Source: Kluyvera ascorbata ATCC 33433 (lineage in GTDB: Bacteria; Pseudomonadota; Gammaproteobacteria; Enterobacterales; Enterobacteriaceae). From it: DNA of 64,000 nucleotides. Made by a program: the position numbers and the translations under genes. Under the pieces are notes generated by a model that ran no database searches, had not been told where the DNA came from, and saw nothing but the letters and a program-made list of their open reading frames with translations. The stretch spans positions 1 through 64,000 of the forward strand of contig NZ_JMPL01000015.1 in assembly GCF_000735365.1 (NCBI RefSeq), in the 5' to 3' direction. This document shows positions 1 through 6,884 of this stretch, one piece after another. How positions within the stretch are numbered: position 1 is the stretch's first letter; every line of letters starts with the position of its first letter.

Positions 1-74
1 GGCTGGGGTACCTGGATTCGAACCAGGGAATGCCGGTATCAAAAACCGGTGCCTTACCGCTTGGCGATACCCCA
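1..74 (-). tRNA. tRNA-Gln (anticodon TTG), 3' end cut by window edge
   Basis: The reverse complement starts TGGGGTATCGCC, has the anticodon loop TTTTTGAT (anticodon TTG), the T-loop GGTTCGAATCC, and ends in the acceptor strand GTACCCCAGCC. The last A of CCA falls just outside the window. It is the third gene of a leftward Met-Leu-Gln tRNA operon, the same order as E. coli metT-leuW-glnU; the operon probably continues beyond the edge. Confidence 0.96.
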
Positions 75-97
75 TCCGTGCAACGCTTATTGGTGAA

Positions 98-182
98 TGG
101 TGCGGGAGGCGAGACTTGAACTCGCACACCTTGCGGCGCCAGAACCTAAATCTGGTGCGTCTACCAATTTCGCCACTCCCGC
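98..182 (-). tRNA. leuW: tRNA-Leu (anticodon TAG), leuW-like
   Basis: 85-nt class II tRNA on the reverse strand, with a long variable arm, anticodon loop ATTTAGGT (TAG), GTTCAAGTC T-loop and an encoded CCA. It lies 24 bp downstream of the Gln gene in map terms and 9 bp from the Met gene. This matches leuW in the E. coli metT operon. Confidence 0.96.
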
Positions 183-191
183 AAAAAAAGA

Positions 192-268
192 TGGTGGCTA
201 CGACGGGATTCGAACCTGTGACCCCATCATTATGAGTGATGTGCTCTAACCAACTGAGCTACGTAGCC
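192..268 (-). tRNA. metT: tRNA-Met, elongator (anticodon CAT), metT-like
   Basis: 77-nt cloverleaf on the reverse strand. It starts GGCTACGTAGCTCAG, has anticodon loop CTCATAA (CAT), T-loop GGTTCGAATCC and an encoded CCA. The G1-C72 pair and the lack of the initiator C1xA72 mismatch fit the elongator type. First gene of the leftward tRNA operon. Confidence 0.95.
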
Positions 269-308
269 ATCTTTTTTTTCGCGTTACCTTATCGGCGTTG
301 CGGGGCGC

Positions 309-337
309 ATTATGCGTATTGAGCCCAATACCGTCAA
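309..337 (-). promoter_or_regulatory. Sigma-70 promoter of the tRNA operon
   Basis: Reading leftward: -35 TTGACG, exactly 17 bp, then -10 CATAAT, followed by the GC-rich discriminator GCGCCCCGC. That discriminator type is typical of stringently controlled stable-RNA promoters. It sits about 40 bp upstream of the tRNA-Met gene. Confidence 0.8.
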
Positions 338-468
338 CACCTTTTTCAATGAAATTCACCGGAATGTGACTGTTTGGTTGGGTTGTGAACAGCCTGGCGC
401 ATTATTCGGCAATTATTGGTTATTTCGCGTTAAATCATGCCATCAATACATCCGGATTCACTGCAAGG

Positions 469-834
469 TTATCGCGTTAATACGCTAACAAGAGAAACCA
501 CCGGACCACCCACGGTACGCTTAAGCGCGCCGAAAGCCAGCGTTTTTAATAAATGACTGGCCCCTACGCGTAGGGTGTTCTCGATGTAGCTTTTATCTTT
601 CTGGCTGCTAAGCCATTGCGCCTGTTCCAGCTCATTAAGCAGGGTTGAGGCAGAAATACGCGCGGGATCGAAGCTTACCGCCACGGAACCGGCATATAAG
701 CGGTGAATCACCTCTTTAATACCGTCACGGGCGCGCAGTTGCTCAATCAACTTTTCAACCTCGTGCGGATGGCGCTGTATCCAGCTTGAGCGGATGCGGA
801 TGCGATTGGGAGTCTGGTGCAGGTAAGGAGTCAT
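469..834 (-). CDS. HMA2-like domain protein with C-terminal glycine-rich hydrophobic tail (ferrosome-like cluster, leftward gene)
   Basis: 121 aa. The ATG at 834 is preferred over an upstream ATG at 909 because GAGG lies at good spacing before it and the conserved domain begins right after it. Residues 6-15 carry HQTPNRIRIR, the core motif of HMA2-type ferredoxin-fold domains, which lack the CxxC metal site of classical HMA domains. The last 30 residues are hydrophobic with Gly pairs (VGASHLL...TVGGPVVSLV), suggesting membrane association. It is divergent from the five-gene ATPase operon, about 200 bp away. The same motif recurs in the next gene and at the N-terminus of the ATPase, so I infer shared function. 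Exact role unknown. Confidence 0.75.
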   Translation of the reverse strand: MTPYLHQTPNRIRIRSSWIQRHPHEVEKLIEQLRARDGIKEVIHRLYAGSVAVSFDPARISASTLLNELEQAQWLSSQKDKSYIENTLRVGASHLLKTLAFGALKRTVGGPVVSLVSVLTR

Positions 835-860
835 AGCCGCCTCATTTTTACTTATATAGT

Positions 861-879
861 GGTAATGAGAGTAATTTAT
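861..879. promoter_or_regulatory. Possible Fur-box-like site in the divergent intergenic region
   Basis: GGTAATGAGAGTAATTTAT matches 12 of 19 positions of the consensus Fur box by hand alignment. It lies 27 bp upstream of the leftward HMA2 gene and about 160 bp upstream of the rightward operon. Weak on its own; considered because of the iron-related context. Confidence 0.3.
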
Positions 880-1040
880 ATTTGCATTCCGCCCATGTCC
901 AGCCTTCACCGCACGCAGCGCAAAAAAGAATCGGACGCTCCCTTTTGACGCATCGCAAGAGAAGGGCGATTAGTGCTATCTGGCGTTTTCTATCTGTGAT
1001 TTCATTAATACCACCTATAAATATCAGGGTATTAAATGAT

Positions 1041-1367
1041 ATGCCTGCTGAATCCTTGGGCGACTTACTGACTTTGCGCCGCTTTGTTGAAGTGGCACAC
1101 CATATCCCCGGGCGCTTACGCCTGCGGTTTTCCAACAAGCTTATAGCCAGCCTTAGCCAGGGGAAGCTCAAGCAGCTTGATGCTTATTGCTCTCCTGAAG
1201 GGTACCTCCGGCGTTATCAGATCAATAGCGATACCGGCTCTATTGTCCTTGAGTACGATGCAGCCGCGATTCGCCCGCACATCCTCAATCAGCTGTTTGG
1301 TCAGGATGGCGAGCAGGCCCAGCAGGCGCTGGAGCAACTGGCCGCCATTCTTAGCCCCTCTCACTAA
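1041..1367 (+). CDS. HMA2-like domain protein (first gene of the P1B-6 ATPase operon)
   Basis: 108 aa from the ATG at 1041. The frame is open further upstream, but residues before this ATG look like non-coding translation. Residues 20-29 read HHIPGRLRLR, the HMA2 signature also present in the leftward gene and in the ATPase. The remainder fits a small alpha/beta domain: a beta-strand-like stretch GSIVLEYDAA followed by a C-terminal Gln/Ala-rich helix. There is no signal peptide or membrane segment and no CxxC. The stop lies 19 bp before the next gene. Likely a soluble partner or adaptor of the ATPase; this is inference. Confidence 0.75.
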   Translation: MPAESLGDLLTLRRFVEVAHHIPGRLRLRFSNKLIASLSQGKLKQLDAYCSPEGYLRRYQINSDTGSIVLEYDAAAIRPHILNQLFGQDGEQAQQALEQLAAILSPSH

Positions 1368-1386
1368 ATGAAAAAGGACAGTCATC

Positions 1387-2085
1387 ATGAGCACCAATGA
1401 CAACAACGCACAGCAAGTTCCACCGGCCGGTTACTATCCGCCATACGGCTACCCGTGGTATCCGTACCCACCAATGCCGCAGGGAATGGCGTGGCCGCAG
1501 AACGGGCAGGTTCCTCCTCAGCCACAGATGCCACCGCAGCCGCAAATGCAGATGCCACCACAAATGGCGATGGGGTTCCCACCTATGGGCTTCCCTCCGG
1601 CACCTCAGGGCGCGGTGCCTCCACAGTTTGCTCACCCGCATCACCATCATCACCATGCTGCCGCGCAGCAGGGCGTGGACTGGAGCCAGTACGCGCAGCA
1701 CGTAGTTGATGGCGCGATGGGCGACCAGGCTGGCCTGCTGAAAAATATCATCAGCACCGTTGGGATGGACGACAAAGAGTTCTGGAAAGGGGCGATGGTT
1801 GGGGCGGCAGTGACGCTGCTGCTGACTAACGATTCCGTGCGCGGCATGCTGATGCAAACGCTGGCGGGCGCAGGTGACATGCTCAAAGCCGGTTCCAGCA
1901 AAGTCAAAGACGGCGTGAAGAATAGCTCTGAGGCCATCAAAGAGACGGCAACCTCCAGCGCGGCTATCTTTCGCGACACCATGAAAGCAGGAAAAGAGGG
2001 CTTTCAGGAGTCCGTAGAGCGCCATCGCCAACCGGGTGCCATGCCGTTTGATGATGAGGACGTAGCGGATGAACAACAGCCGTGA
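1387..2085 (+). CDS. Pro/Met/Gln-rich protein with His cluster and membrane anchor (ferrosome-like cluster)
   Basis: 232 aa, start supported by AAGGA upstream. Residues 11-82 are low-complexity Pro/Met/Gln/Tyr with repeated MPPQPQ units, ending in HPHHHHHH at 83-90, a plausible metal-binding tract. Residues 132-148 form one hydrophobic segment with GxxxG spacing (GAMVGAAVTLLLTN); after it comes a charged amphipathic helix like YtxH-type proteins and an acidic tail. The GAAxTxLLTN anchor recurs in the gene at 2367, so the two are partial paralogues. Its stop overlaps the next start by 17 bp. It could scaffold or load metal into a membrane-bounded compartment; that is inference. Confidence 0.75.
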   Translation: MSTNDNNAQQVPPAGYYPPYGYPWYPYPPMPQGMAWPQNGQVPPQPQMPPQPQMQMPPQMAMGFPPMGFPPAPQGAVPPQFAHPHHHHHHAAAQQGVDWSQYAQHVVDGAMGDQAGLLKNIISTVGMDDKEFWKGAMVGAAVTLLLTNDSVRGMLMQTLAGAGDMLKAGSSKVKDGVKNSSEAIKETATSSAAIFRDTMKAGKEGFQESVERHRQPGAMPFDDEDVADEQQP

Positions 2086-2380
2086 CAGACAAAACCGAGT
2101 AGGCCGCGCCGCTATTGCCGGCGCGCTTGTCGGGGGAAGTGCTGCCTGCGCGCGTGAATGGCAGCGCTACCAGGAAAATGAACAAACGCTGAATGAAGCG
2201 GCCTGCACGGTGATGAAGGCGACGGCGAAGGCCAGTCTTATCAGCGGAACGGTGATGGCGATAGCGGATGCCAATAAGACCCGTCCGCTGCAGTCCGTGC
2301 TGACCCTTATCGGGGTGGGTGCCGCTTCTCTTTATCTTATGGATGCGATAGCTAAGCGAGGAAACGATGAATCAGCCTGA
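2069..2380 (+). CDS. Small hydrophobic glycine-zipper protein (ferrosome-like cluster)
   Basis: 103 aa, starting inside the end of the previous gene, with GAGGA and GCGG just upstream. Two or three hydrophobic stretches: residues about 14-27 with GALVGGSAACA, about 52-66, and about 78-93 with LIGVGAASLYLM. Glycine zippers of this sort occur in proteins that pack in or bend membranes. No enzymatic motif is visible. The 14-bp overlap with the next gene points to translational coupling. Family not recognised beyond its resemblance to small membrane proteins of fez and magnetosome clusters. Confidence 0.7.
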   Translation: MNNSRDRQNRVGRAAIAGALVGGSAACAREWQRYQENEQTLNEAACTVMKATAKASLISGTVMAIADANKTRPLQSVLTLIGVGAASLYLMDAIAKRGNDESA

Positions 2381-2675
2381 ATACCTGTACAACCCATGGA
2401 CCGGTGCGTGGGAACGTAATCCGGCAGCCATGCCGGTGCAGGCACCAGCGGCAACGACAAGCAATAGCCGCACCCACCTGTTAACCGGGCTGGTGGCCGG
2501 TGCGGCAATCACCTATCTTCTGACCAACCGTAACGTACAGCAGGGGATCACCAATACGGCGAGTAAAGCCTGGGGTACCGTGCGAGGCGAAATGGAAGAG
2601 ATGAAAGAACGCATTGCCGATCTGCAGGCGGAACTGGACTACTACCGTAGCCAGAATAAGGATGAGATCGAGTGA
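2367..2675 (+). CDS. Small membrane-anchored coiled-coil protein (ferrosome-like cluster)
   Basis: 102 aa. The N-terminus is aromatic and Pro/Ala-rich (YLYNPWTGAWERNP). Residues 38-54 form a single hydrophobic segment GLVAGAAITYLLTN. Residues 72-102 are a charged predicted coiled coil (MEEMKERIADLQAELDYY). The GAAxTxLLTN anchor matches residues 139-148 of the His-rich protein upstream, indicating duplication or shared assembly. Its TGA overlaps the GTG start of the ATPase, so translation is probably coupled. Probably structural; function inferred only from context. Confidence 0.72.
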   Translation: MNQPEYLYNPWTGAWERNPAAMPVQAPAATTSNSRTHLLTGLVAGAAITYLLTNRNVQQGITNTASKAWGTVRGEMEEMKERIADLQAELDYYRSQNKDEIE

Positions 2676-4756
2676 GTGCGGTAGGCGAACGGGTTACCGT
2701 CGTTCACCAGATCCCCGGACGTGTGCGCCTGCGAATCGCGGCGCTAGGTGACTATCCGGATGCCGCTGGGTGGCTGAAACAGCAGATCCTGACGCTGCCC
2801 GGCGTCAGCGGTGTGCGCATTCGTCCTTCGGCGCGCAGTGCGGTGATCCAATGGGATCGCGCGCGAACGTCACTTGCCGCCATTGTGGCGGCGGTGGAAA
2901 CGCTGGACTGGCAAGCGGCGGACGACTGCGAGTTTGAAACCGAATACTGCGGCGGCGATAACCTCCTCAACCTCGCTGGGTTGGCGCTAACGCAGGTGCT
3001 GCCGCCTCGCTGGGCGCGTCTACCGGCGGCGCTGTTGACCGCTCCAACTATCCTGGAAGGGGCGAACACCCTAAGCCAGGGGCAGTTGAAGGTCGAAGTG
3101 CTGGATGCGCTGGCGTTGAGTTTGTCGATGCTGCGCGGGGATAACCGTACCGCCATGCTGACGCAGTCGCTGCTGACGCTTGGTGAGTACATGGAGCAGG
3201 AGACCAGCCGTCACTCCGATGCGTTGCTGGCTGACCTGATGCAGCCGCGCGAGCACCCGGTATGGGTTGAGCGCGATGGCGAAAGCGTGGAGATCAACAG
3301 CAGTGAGCTGGTGGCGGGCGATGTGATGCTGCTTGGTCCGGGGGATAATATCCCGGCCGACGGCACGGTGCTGCGCGGTATTGCTCAGGTCAATCAGGCG
3401 TCGATGACCGGGGAAAGCGTGCCGGTACGTCGTGAACCGGGCTCCTGGGTCTATGCGGGAACGCAAATCCAGGACGGAAATGTCGCGATTACCGCCGAGC
3501 AGGTTGGGGAGTCTTCCTCGACGGCGCATATTCGCCGCTTTATCCGCGATTCGCTGACCCAGCGTAGTGAAACCCAGCAGGTCACTCAGGCCATGGCCGA
3601 CCGTCGCGTTGGCATCACGCTTGGCGTGGGCGCGGCGGTGTTTGCCATGACTCGTAGCTGGCAGCGTCTGGCCTCCGTCTTCCTCGTGGACTATTCCTGT
3701 GCGCTGAAGCTCAGTACACCAATCGCTTTTAAATCGATTATGTACCGGGCTGCGCAGAACGGTCTGTTGCTGAAAGGTGGGCGAGCGATCGAGAAGCTGG
3801 CGGATGTCGATACGGTGGTGTTCGATAAAACCGGTACCCTGACTCACGACGAGATGCAGGTGACGGATGTCATCAGCTTCAACGACCAACTGGTGCAGGC
3901 CAAGCGTCTGCTGGCGATTGCTGCCTCGGTAGAAGAGCACAGTAATCATCCGCTGGCCCATGCGGTCGTGGCGGCGGCAGAACACCACGAACTGCCGCAT
4001 ATTGCGCATGGTGAAGTGGAGTATGTCATTGCACATGGTCTGCTTTGCGCGCTGGAAGATCATCAGCTGGTGATTGGCAGCCGCCACTTCCTGGATTGCC
4101 ACTACGACATCGATTTCACGCCGTATGAAGCGGAGATCGATGAACTGGCGGCCCAGGGGCGGCACCTGCTGTTTATCGGTTTTGATAATCAACTGGTGGG
4201 GATGATCGGCCTGCAGGATCATCTGCGCGATGAAGCCTCTGAAGTGATTGAGCAGCTTAAAGCGTCCGGCATTCGCCAGGTGGTCTTGCTGACTGGCGAT
4301 CGCGCTGAGAAGGCGTGCCAGCTTGCAGAACGCGTAGGCATTGACCGCTACGTTGCCGAAGCCACGCCGGAGAGTAAGGTCGAGGTGGTGAAAGCGTTGC
4401 AGGAGGCGGGGCACAAGGTGATGTTCGTGGGCGATGGTATCAACGATGCGCCGGTGCTGACGCAGGCGGACGTTGGTTTAGCCATGAACCAGAGTACAGA
4501 GCTGGCGCAGCAGGCGGCGGACGCCGTGCTGTTACAGGACAACCTGTATGGCGTGGTTACCGCGCGTCAACTCTCACTGGAGGCAATGAAGCTGGTGAAC
4601 AGCAACATCAAGCTGACCGAGTGGGTGAACAGCGCCATTATGCTGGCAGCGGCGCTGGGCTGGTTGACGCCGGGGGCGAGTGCCATGTTGCATAATGGGA
4701 CGACGCTGGGCGTGTTGCTGCGATCGCTGGCGGCGAAGAAGGGGCGTAGGGAGTAG
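2672..4756 (+). CDS. P1B-type metal-transporting ATPase, P1B-6 (SCA) subgroup, FezB-like, with N-terminal HMA2 domain
   Basis: 694 aa, GTG start overlapping the previous stop. The HMA2 domain at residues 1-75 carries HQIPGRVRLR (12-21). The actuator motif TGES starts at T246. In the membrane, S342-C343-A344 replaces the CPC of copper and zinc pumps; SCA defines the P1B-6 subgroup. The phosphorylation site DKTGTLT starts at D385, the P1B hallmark HP is at H426-P427, and GDGIND is at 587-592. All catalytic motifs are intact, so the pump should work. Few strong membrane spans precede the actuator, in line with a compact P1B-6 layout. FezB ATPases of ferrosome clusters are P1B-6 and are linked to iron; iron transport here is inferred. 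Confidence 0.85.
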   Translation: MSAVGERVTVVHQIPGRVRLRIAALGDYPDAAGWLKQQILTLPGVSGVRIRPSARSAVIQWDRARTSLAAIVAAVETLDWQAADDCEFETEYCGGDNLLNLAGLALTQVLPPRWARLPAALLTAPTILEGANTLSQGQLKVEVLDALALSLSMLRGDNRTAMLTQSLLTLGEYMEQETSRHSDALLADLMQPREHPVWVERDGESVEINSSELVAGDVMLLGPGDNIPADGTVLRGIAQVNQASMTGESVPVRREPGSWVYAGTQIQDGNVAITAEQVGESSSTAHIRRFIRDSLTQRSETQQVTQAMADRRVGITLGVGAAVFAMTRSWQRLASVFLVDYSCALKLSTPIAFKSIMYRAAQNGLLLKGGRAIEKLADVDTVVFDKTGTLTHDEMQVTDVISFNDQLVQAKRLLAIAASVEEHSNHPLAHAVVAAAEHHELPHIAHGEVEYVIAHGLLCALEDHQLVIGSRHFLDCHYDIDFTPYEAEIDELAAQGRHLLFIGFDNQLVGMIGLQDHLRDEASEVIEQLKASGIRQVVLLTGDRAEKACQLAERVGIDRYVAEATPESKVEVVKALQEAGHKVMFVGDGINDAPVLTQADVGLAMNQSTELAQQAADAVLLQDNLYGVVTARQLSLEAMKLVNSNIKLTEWVNSAIMLAAALGWLTPGASAMLHNGTTLGVLLRSLAAKKGRRE

Positions 4757-4777
4757 TTTTGCTCTCACCCCGGCAAA

Positions 4778-4813
4778 TAAAAAGCCCCTGATGTCACCAT
4801 CAGGGGCTTTTTT
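4778..4813. terminator. Bidirectional intrinsic terminator between the ATPase gene and asnB
   Basis: Perfect 11-bp stem AGCCCCTGATG / CATCAGGGGCT with a 4-nt loop, an A-run on the left and a T-run on the right. It can end transcription of both convergent units, the ATPase operon (+) and asnB (-). Confidence 0.9.
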
Positions 4814-4830
4814 CTATCTCACTGCCATGC

Positions 4831-6495
4831 TTACTTGTAAGCCGACTGGTGCACGCCTACCGCACGACCAGAAGGATCGTCCATGGTTTTGAACGCTTCA
4901 TCCCACTCAATCGCTTTCGCGGAAGAGCATGCAACGGATGGGCCGCCTGGAACGCATTCCGCAGCGCTTGGCACCGGGAACAGCTCTTCAAAGATTTCAC
5001 GGTACAGATAGCCTTCTTTAGACGTTGGCGTGTTGTACGGGAAGCGGAAGTGCGCAGTTTCCAGTTGCTGATCGGTCACCTGTTTCGCCGCCACTTCTTT
5101 CAGAGTATCAATCCAGCTATAGCCTACGCCGTCGGAGAACTGCTCTTTCTGGCGCCATGCAACGCTTGCTGGCAGATACGATTCGAAGCACTCACGCAGC
5201 ACGTGTTTTTCCATCTTGCCGTTGCCGCACATTTTGTCCTGTGGGTTGATGCGCATCGCCACGTCGAGGAATTTTTTATCCAGGAACGGTACACGCGCTT
5301 CCACGCCCCAGGCGGACATCGCTTTGTTGGCGCGGGCGCAGTCGTACATGTGCAGCGCCTGCAGTTTACGCACGGTCTCTTCATGCAGTTCTTTGGCATT
5401 TGGCGCTTTGTGGAAGTACAGGTAGCCGCCAAACACTTCATCAGAACCTTCACCGGACAGCACCATTTTGATGCCCATCGCTTTGATTTTACGTGACATC
5501 AGATACATCGGCGTTGAGGCACGAATGGTGGTCACGTCGTAGGTTTCGATGTGATAAATCACGTCGCGAATCGCATCCAGGCCTTCCTGCACGGTGAAGT
5601 GAATTTCATGGTGCACGGTACCCAGGTGGTTTGCCACTTCCTGCGCGGCTTTCAGGTCAGGAGACCCTTCCAGGCCGACGGCGAAGGAGTGCAGCTGCGG
5701 CCACCAGGCTTCTGAGCGTTCCTGATCTTCTACACGGCGCGCGGCGAATTTCTTGGTGATTGCCGAGATAACCGAAGAATCCAGGCCGCCGGAAAGCAGC
5801 ACGCCGTACGGTACGTCAGACATCAGGTGGCTTTTCACCGATTCTTCCAGCGCCTGGCGCAGTTCGTTTTTGTCGGTTACGTTGTCTTTAACCGCATCGT
5901 AGTCGAACCAATCACGCTGGTAATACTGACGGATTTCACCGTCTTTGCTCCACAGATAGCTACCGGCAGGGAACTCCTGAATGGTGCGGCAAACTGGGGT
6001 CAGTGCTTTCATTTCAGAAGCGACGTAGAAGTTACCGAATTCGTCGTGACCCATGTACAGCGGGATAATACCGATATGGTCGCGGCCAATCAGGTACGCG
6101 TCTTGCTCGCTGTCGTACAGCGCGAAGGCGAACATCCCTTGCAGATCGTCGAGGAATTCTGGACCTTTTTCCTGATACAGCGCGAGGATGACTTCGCAGT
6201 CAGAACCGGTCTGGAACTGGTAACGGTCGCCGTATTCAGCGCGCAGTGCCTGATGGTTGTAGATTTCACCGTTGACGGCCAGAGCGTGCGTTTTCTTTTC
6301 GTTATACAGCGGCTGGGCACCGGCGTTGACGTCAACAATCGACAAGCGTTCATGTGCGAGAATCGCTTTATCACTTGCGTAGATCCCAGACCAGTCCGGG
6401 CCACGGTGGCGCATCAGGCGGGAGAGCTCAAGCGCCTTTTTACGCAGCTCGACCGCATCAGTTTTAATATCCAGTACACCGAAAATAGAACACAT
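4831..6495 (-). CDS. asnB: Asparagine synthetase B (glutamine-hydrolysing)
   Basis: 554 aa. Makes asparagine from aspartate, ATP and glutamine in the cytosol. The start at 6495 gives MCSIFGV, leaving Cys as N-terminal nucleophile after Met removal; GGAG lies upstream. The longer frame to 6582 is not real. The N-terminal glutaminase domain (1-210) contains RHRGPDWSG and NGEIYNH; the synthetase domain has the PP-loop SGGLDSS and the SGEGSDE motif. Near identical to E. coli AsnB. In E. coli the metT tRNA operon lies directly upstream; here the ATPase cluster sits between them. Confidence 0.98.
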   Translation of the reverse strand: MCSIFGVLDIKTDAVELRKKALELSRLMRHRGPDWSGIYASDKAILAHERLSIVDVNAGAQPLYNEKKTHALAVNGEIYNHQALRAEYGDRYQFQTGSDCEVILALYQEKGPEFLDDLQGMFAFALYDSEQDAYLIGRDHIGIIPLYMGHDEFGNFYVASEMKALTPVCRTIQEFPAGSYLWSKDGEIRQYYQRDWFDYDAVKDNVTDKNELRQALEESVKSHLMSDVPYGVLLSGGLDSSVISAITKKFAARRVEDQERSEAWWPQLHSFAVGLEGSPDLKAAQEVANHLGTVHHEIHFTVQEGLDAIRDVIYHIETYDVTTIRASTPMYLMSRKIKAMGIKMVLSGEGSDEVFGGYLYFHKAPNAKELHEETVRKLQALHMYDCARANKAMSAWGVEARVPFLDKKFLDVAMRINPQDKMCGNGKMEKHVLRECFESYLPASVAWRQKEQFSDGVGYSWIDTLKEVAAKQVTDQQLETAHFRFPYNTPTSKEGYLYREIFEELFPVPSAAECVPGGPSVACSSAKAIEWDEAFKTMDDPSGRAVGVHQSAYK

Positions 6496-6884
6496 AGACT
6501 TCTCCGTTAACCCTGTTGTGCTGTGAAATTGTGCGGCGCTGTACTGTCGCAGCGTCTTTGCATGACTAAAAAAATGCCGCAAAGGGCGAGCAGGCGCAAG
6601 GTTTTTTCAGCCCCTGAAAGAAATAATGCAATAGGGGTTAATGAATACTAAAAAATACGTACGTTAACTTCTCTATTATTGATGAATTGTTATTTTAAAC
6701 GTGTTTTTTTTAGTGAATATGTTTTCTGTGGGGCAAGTTGTTAGCCAACTCTTCAGATATTGCCGGGTGACGTTAGAACGGGTCTAAGCAACAGAAAAAA
6801 AGAAGAGAGAAGTCAGAGGGATTCGTTGGACCGATGCCCGAGCGGGCACCGGTGTTGCCGCTGCCATTTGCAGCGGCTGGATCA
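6496..6884. other. asnB-nagD intergenic region
   Basis: 389 bp with no convincing gene. The left part is the AT-rich asnB upstream region. The right part, transcribed leftward after nagD, can form two hairpins (GCCGCTGC/GCAGCGGC at about 6858-6878 and GCCC/GGGC at about 6837-6847), with a T-rich stretch further on, so the nag transcript may end here. A short ORF at 6773-6958 overlaps nagD and looks non-coding. Confidence 0.5.

Noticed and set aside
945-973. Promoter TTGACG-17-GATTAG for the ATPase operon
   Set aside because: The -35 is good but the -10 matches only three of six bases; too weak to list as a feature.
848-1171. 107-aa leftward open frame between the two HMA2 genes
   Set aside because: Overlaps the divergent promoter region and the start of the rightward operon; no motif and no plausible ribosome site.
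3071-4414. 447-aa open frame antisense to the P1B-6 ATPase
   Set aside because: Shadow of the ATPase gene: no homology, no ribosome site, and rich in His/Arg/Gln as expected of antisense frames in GC-rich coding DNA.
1-4830. Integrative element at the tRNA genes
   Set aside because: No integrase, transposase, or duplicated tRNA 3' end; the tRNA operon and its promoter are intact.
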